A stretch of DNA of 64,000 bases from Mucor racemosus (lineage: Eukaryota > Mucoromycota > Mucoromycetes > Mucorales > Mucoraceae): positions 1,426,001 through 1,490,000 of the forward strand of contig JAPEHQ010000012.1 of assembly GCA_027405735.1 (NCBI GenBank). The letters are read 5' to 3'. Shown here in pieces: positions 59,811 to 64,000 of this stretch. The translations under genes and the position numbers were made by a program. How positions within the stretch are numbered: position 1 is the stretch's first letter; the number at the start of each line of letters is the position of its first letter. Below the pieces are notes generated by a model that searched no databases, was not told the origin of the DNA, and saw only the letters and a program-made list of their open reading frames with translations.

Positions 59811-60166
59811 TGCTACAAAAACGTAATTATAAAAAAGCGATGGGAAATACAATTATAACTCTTCTAAGTTTATTAAAGGTATAAAGTAAAGCAACGATTC
59901 ATCTACTCGATGGATCGTTGTGGTATTTATATTAAATGTCTAATTCAAATTACTAATGCAGTAATTTGATCTTCTTGGTTTTAAAGCTGATGGGAAAAGG
60001 GATCAGCAATCACTAATTCAGGTTATACAATTATCTATAATTGTTGTTTGTGATTTTAAATTATAGTTAAGTTTCTATATTTCATGATCTTGGTTCTCAC
60101 ACCAGATTCATGTTATTCATTACTAATTCAATTTGATGTGTGAAAGACTGCCAGTAGTTCACATCA
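59811..60166 (-). repeat. 5' LTR of the chromovirus
   Basis: 356 bp. It should carry the promoter, but no convincing TATA box was found. Confidence 0.95.
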
Positions 60167-60186
60167 ATAATTATTTACTGCTGTAT

Positions 60187-60522
60187 TGTTTGACGTATTT
60201 GATGTATCATTCTTAAACCGGATCATGTCAAATCCAAAAAAGTAAATAATAACAGATCCGGAACTGGAAGTTCCTTAATTAAATATTAACTATACAATGC
60301 TCCTAGAAGCATGGTATAGAAGCATGGTACAAAAGCATAATACGCCAGTGCGATATTCCAACGTGATATACCAGCATGACACATTACTATTAAATAACAT
60401 CTAAACTACCTTACCACACCATTAATTCCCCAAATCAAATAGTATATAAACCCTATTAATTTCATTCCAATAAACGATATCTCTTTACTTGATTAAATTT
60501 CTAATTTTATTTAACCTAAACA
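60187..60522. repeat. Possible further LTR fragment
   Basis: Begins TGTTTGACG and ends CCTAAACA (inverted TGTTT/AAACA ends). It contains ATAAACGATATC preceded by a TATA-like ATAGTATATAAACC, the same order as in the 529-bp solo LTRs. No matching target duplication was found (TGTAT against TATTT). A run of AGCATGGTA-like repeats lies at 60308-60335. Confidence 0.35.
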
Positions 60523-60529
60523 TATTTTG

Positions 60530-62120
60530 ATAAATCAGTATTTCTTGATGATTACCAGGTCAAATCGAAGCCAATAATATTTATATCTACTCAATAAAAA
60601 GCTAGAACTGGCTACAAACCCACGAAATGTTCCAGAAAAGTGATAAAATTTCAAATGATATAGAAACAAAAATAAAAAAAAGAATAATCTGATGTCTTGC
60701 TTAAGCACCATAGTCATGATCGAAGCTATTCTTGAAAACAAATCTTTTTACAACTGACAATCGTAAACTAAAATAGTAAGTTTAAAGAAGGTTAATTTGT
60801 TTAAATTTTGTGTGTCATAAAGTAACATCGTAACATTTATAATCTTAGATTTGGCTTGCATATAAATTTAAGCATTAAGTGTTATTTAAGTTCATGCTCG
60901 AGCAAAAACCATTATTGCTGTAAATATTATAGCTATAAACATATTTACAAATGATGATGATAGTCGTAAATATATTGGCTGTTGCATGTACTGCTCTACA
61001 CCAACAATGTATTGAATTGTATCGTCTATAATCTGTATTAATAAAATCAAATGTAATTTAAAAACCTATTCCAGTACAAAATGCAATGGAATTTTGAGAA
61101 TGGCACCATGCTCATGTCCAAACCAATTTGTGTCCATACGATCAGCTCATTATGCTCATGGTCAGATTTTATTATTATGCACAAATAGGGATAATGATAT
61201 GCTTATGGGCAATTCTCATGCACATGGACAGAATCTATAATTCTGCACATACAGGCTTAGCGTTGTGCTCGTGTGCAGTTTCTTTTGTTGCGCCCATGTG
61301 CATCTTGTTATCTTTTTAACCATATTCAGTGGGCACAACATCAGCTCAGGCTATAGTGTGCAGCCCACCTGGGCACAACGAAATCATCTTGTGCAGCACA
61401 GGTCGGCCGTAGTGTTGCTGTAAAGGTATGTGTTGCGTTCAATAGCGCGGAGAATACAATCAAGCGAGGTGGTGCAAATAAAAGTCAAACCTCTTGTGCA
61501 CATGCAGTGCGAAGAGATATATATGATAAAAAATCCTCAATTCTGCTTGCCTGATTAATCAAAACGACCTATCATTATATGACTTTTATATTGTAAATTT
61601 CATCTTTGGATAATGTTCTAAAAATGATATATAACATCCTACGTATGCAACTGCATTCTTTGTTGTTTCAATATTTTCATTTGGAAAGTGCTATTTGTAT
61701 TATATACCTTTGGAAAAGCACAACTTTATTTTGTAAAAAAAAAACCCTGTAAGAAATAACATATCAATGTCATTTGTGATATATTTTATTGATACATAAC
61801 CATGCGCTTTTACGTTTACATTTGTAAGATTGTGATAACAAAAGTTTGTATATTGGCCTAAAAACAAACGTTGTTTCGCCTTGGCATCAGCTGTCACTAA
61901 ATGAAAATAAACTTAGAGGGTTGATTACATATTTATAACTTTACATGTGAGGCGTCATGTCTGGGCAAACTATTGCCGTTAGAGATACAAATAATTTATT
62001 TTTGTAAGATATGTCCCTGATCTAAAATAGTTTATAGATTAATAAGAATAAAAGTCGAATAGTTATAGAGAAAGAAAGAGAAAAAGAAAAGTATTATAGT
62101 ATGATACAGGATTTTGTCGA
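60530..62120. other. Gene-free stretch with GTGCAC-rich degenerate repeats
   Basis: At 61100-61500 the words TGTGCACATGG, TGCTCATG, TGGGCACAAC and relatives recur on both strands every 20-40 bp, with higher G+C than the flanks. No gene is supported; the short frames at 61128 and 61700 look like chance. Confidence 0.45.
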
Positions 62121-62125
62121 TTGGT

Positions 62126-63298
62126 TTATAAATCAGGTTGAGGTAAATACAATCTATGATCTGAAATGTAGTCTATGACAGGATTGGGAAGTAGATATTT
62201 AATTGACATGCCTCTTTTCACAAATAATCTACGAGAAAAACCGTTAGTCTTATCTAGAAAGATCAGTAATAATTGGCATAATACCTGATTTTTGTTGAGC
62301 TAATATCATTATGAATTAACTGTTTGACAATAATGACATTCATCTACAAAGAAATATTGTTTAGTAATCACTTTTGACTCTGTTTTTTAAGAAAGAAAGC
62401 TTACCCTGTATTGATATAAAATGTCATGTGAAAGTAAAAATCCGTATACATCTGTTCCAGTTCTTTCGATAATAACACAACCATATTGACCCACAATATG
62501 ATGAAGCTAAAGATACACTCATTAAGAAACCACTTTTGTTTTCTATCAATGTTTTTTTTAACTTACATCTTCTGGTGTCCAGACACCAGGATGTCCAAAT
62601 GAGGCCATTAGATCGCCACCAGCTAATAACAGTATTTTGATATGCTTTATTTCACCTAAACACAATTCTTTTAGATGATTTTTTTCTTTACTTGTCATTC
62701 ATAAATTTCCCCTTTTACCTGTACTTGTTTTGATACCGCCACCGACATTATTTAATTCATAATCAAAATGATCGAGAACAAAGGCAGTTCTTTGATACAT
62801 CGACTGTCTTGATTCCCAAGAATCTACCATTAACCAATCTGAGGTACTGTCTACGGCTAGTTGACACATGTTTACTCTATGGCTTGCTTTTGCTAATCCT
62901 TCTTTCATATAAGCATCGGATACAGGCGAATAATATCCCGCAATGAGTTCATAATCATTACGCTCATTAAAATGATCTTTTGCCATTTCTACATGTATTG
63001 ACACAAAATAAATATCCAAATTACTGGATTACAATTCCATTTAACCTTACCAAACATTCTTAAATGAAGATAAGTGATAGGGGAATATGAACCACATGCA
63101 ACAATTACAAGTGGTATTTTGCTATCATCTATGGTTGATCATGGCAACGCATTAGTAATCAATTGTTGCTATGGTAACAGTGTGAAATTTACCTTTCATA
63201 GTCTCCGGAATCAGTTGTCTCGGGAAGGAATAATTATCATCAAATTCACCAAGTATATTGTGGTCTCCGAAACCTTTTGCCTTCAATGTAGAAGCCAT
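62126..63298 (-). CDS. NMA1: Nicotinamide/nicotinate mononucleotide adenylyltransferase
   Basis: Makes NAD or its acid form from the mononucleotide and ATP. Seven exons: 63298-63193, 63128-63051, 62988-62719, 62655-62567, 62506-62405, 62343-62285 and 62228-62126, giving 268 aa. The nucleotidyltransferase motifs are present: CGSYSPITYLHLRMF (residues 47-61; the usual GSFSP with Tyr for Phe) and ISSTKIR (229-235). Family blocks DWLMVDSWESRQ, QRTAFVLDHFDYE, LLAGGDLMASFGHPGVW and ERTGTDVYGFLLSHDILY all align in order. Length is normal for compact fungal enzymes. It is divergently transcribed from the TEN1-like gene with 206 bp between start codons. Confidence 0.93.
63165..63178. promoter_or_regulatory. 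X-box-like site in the NMNAT-TEN1 divergent region
   Basis: GTTGCTATGGTAAC fits the RFX/Crt1 X-box (GTNRCC-RGYAAC) with one step off, and a second half-site ATGGCAAC lies at 63140-63147. Both fall in intron 1 of the NMNAT gene, about 330 bp upstream of the TEN1-like start. Not tested. Confidence 0.4.
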
Positions 63299-63504
63299 TA
63301 CTTTAGGACTACACATCTGTTAAATAATAAAATAGAAGAAGGTAAACCAAATTGGGACAGAACGTGTATTTTGGTTGTGTTGAAGAAGGTAAATCTCACT
63401 TAAAACCTGTCACGTGGAGCCTTTTTGAAATTTTTTAACCATCATCTGATTGATAAGATGCTTGGTTTTGTCAAATTAAAAAAAAAAAAAAAGAAGTTGC
63501 GATA

Positions 63505-63945
63505 ATGTCCAGTGTACCATCTGCAAGACTAGTTTTATTTAAAGATTTAGAGAATTGTCAAAAAGGAGAATCTGTTCGAGTAACAGGACTGTAAGGACTA
63601 GATATAAATTACTTGATTTTAAAAAGATGCTTATCTCTGAAGTGTAGATGGAAAGCATATGATGAAACGAATAACACAGCAATGATCCATTACGATAATA
63701 TACAAGCAATAATAAATTTGGATCAAATTGATCAAATTATACCACAGAAAGGAGAAGTTATTCAATGCATAGGAGAAATTATGGAGGTAAATTGTTCAAA
63801 TTACATTTTTAGTCGACATTGTTTTAATTTCATGTAGGCGTCCGATAATTTAACGCAAATTCAAGCAAGGATTATTCGATCTGTAAATACAATCGATATG
63901 GAGTTGTATGAAAAAGTAGTTGAGCTTCGAAATAGTGTCATTTAG
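63505..63945 (+). CDS. TEN1: TEN1-like OB-fold protein (CST telomere capping complex)
   Basis: Three exons, 63505-63590, 63648-63786 and 63838-63945, giving 110 aa. The start SSVPSARLVLFKDL, then KGESVRVTGLWKAYDETNNTAMIHYDN, then VIQCIGEIMEA follow the TEN1 pattern: a PS start, G-x-x-VR-x-x-G strand pair, a Y-D turn, a short strand ending in H, and a later G-E strand. The whole protein is one small OB fold, as in human and fission yeast Ten1 (about 100-125 aa). In other organisms it joins Stn1 and a large subunit to protect telomeric single strands and recruit DNA polymerase alpha. The assignment is from pattern and size; sequence conservation in this family is low. Confidence 0.6.
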
Positions 63946-64000
63946 AATGGTCTATTGTTCAGCTATTTCATTCCGGTATATATGACAGCATTGATGGCAA

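Larger units (their letters stand above)
54162..60166 (-). mobile_element. Intact Ty3/gypsy chromovirus
   Basis: 6005 bp, on the minus strand, with 356-bp LTRs that appear identical over their whole length and a 5-bp target duplication ATAAT (54157-54161 and 60167-60171). One uninterrupted Gag-Pol frame fills it. A purine-rich GGCCGGGGAGCA precedes the 3' LTR as polypurine tract. The DNA after the 5' LTR (TTTTTTACAATTAACA) does not look like a usual tRNA primer site. All signs point to a very recent, potentially active insertion. Confidence 0.96.

Noticed and set aside
60187..60522. Calling this a definite solo LTR
   Set aside because: The ends are TG...CA and the inner order resembles an LTR, but target duplications do not match and there is no second copy in the window. 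Kept only as a low-confidence repeat.

Overview
The window looks like nuclear DNA of a Mucoromycota fungus, probably Mucorales. The reasons are very AT-rich intergenic DNA, intron-rich genes with mostly 55-80 bp introns, pyrimidine-rich stretches before several start codons, a glucoamylase with an N-terminal CBM21 starch-binding domain, a CotH-family spore-coat kinase, and a minor-spliceosome (U12, AT-AC) intron. I built exon models by hand; each spliced CDS described as complete has a length divisible by three and one open frame.

Layout. 0-3 kb: a coding-like frame running off the left edge and copy 1 of a dispersed repeat (family A). 3.1-8.9 kb: two secreted proteins on the minus strand, glucoamylase (611 aa) and CotH (598 aa). 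9-23 kb: gene-poor DNA holding decayed repeats, a captured fragment of a dynein intermediate chain gene (family C), a TA-flanked MITE, family A copy 2 split by a solo LTR, a small membrane protein, two copies of repeat family B and a heptamer minisatellite. 23.5-36.5 kb: a homeodomain protein, the Doa10/MARCH6-type ER ubiquitin ligase (1354 aa), a Gln/His/Ser-rich protein with a WWE-like C-terminus, and a Zn2Cys6 regulator. 36.5-39 kb: gene-free repeat-like DNA. 39-44.6 kb: a TBC1D20/Gyp8-type Rab GAP containing the U12 intron, a SAM methyltransferase, and a decayed NADP-dependent oxidoreductase. 44.9-60.5 kb: a transposon nest made of family A copy 3 split by an L1-like LINE, a second solo LTR, family C copy 2, and an intact Ty3/gypsy chromovirus with apparently identical LTRs. 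62-64 kb: a divergent pair, NMN adenylyltransferase (NAD synthesis) and a TEN1-like OB-fold protein (telomeric CST complex).

The genes do not form one pathway. Two functional groups can be seen: secretion and surface (glucoamylase, CotH) and ER quality control or trafficking (Doa10, Rab1-type GAP). The mobile DNA records an ordered history: two family A copies were each split by a different, younger element, and both the empty site and the target-site duplications are still readable. No tRNA, rRNA or CRISPR array was recognised.
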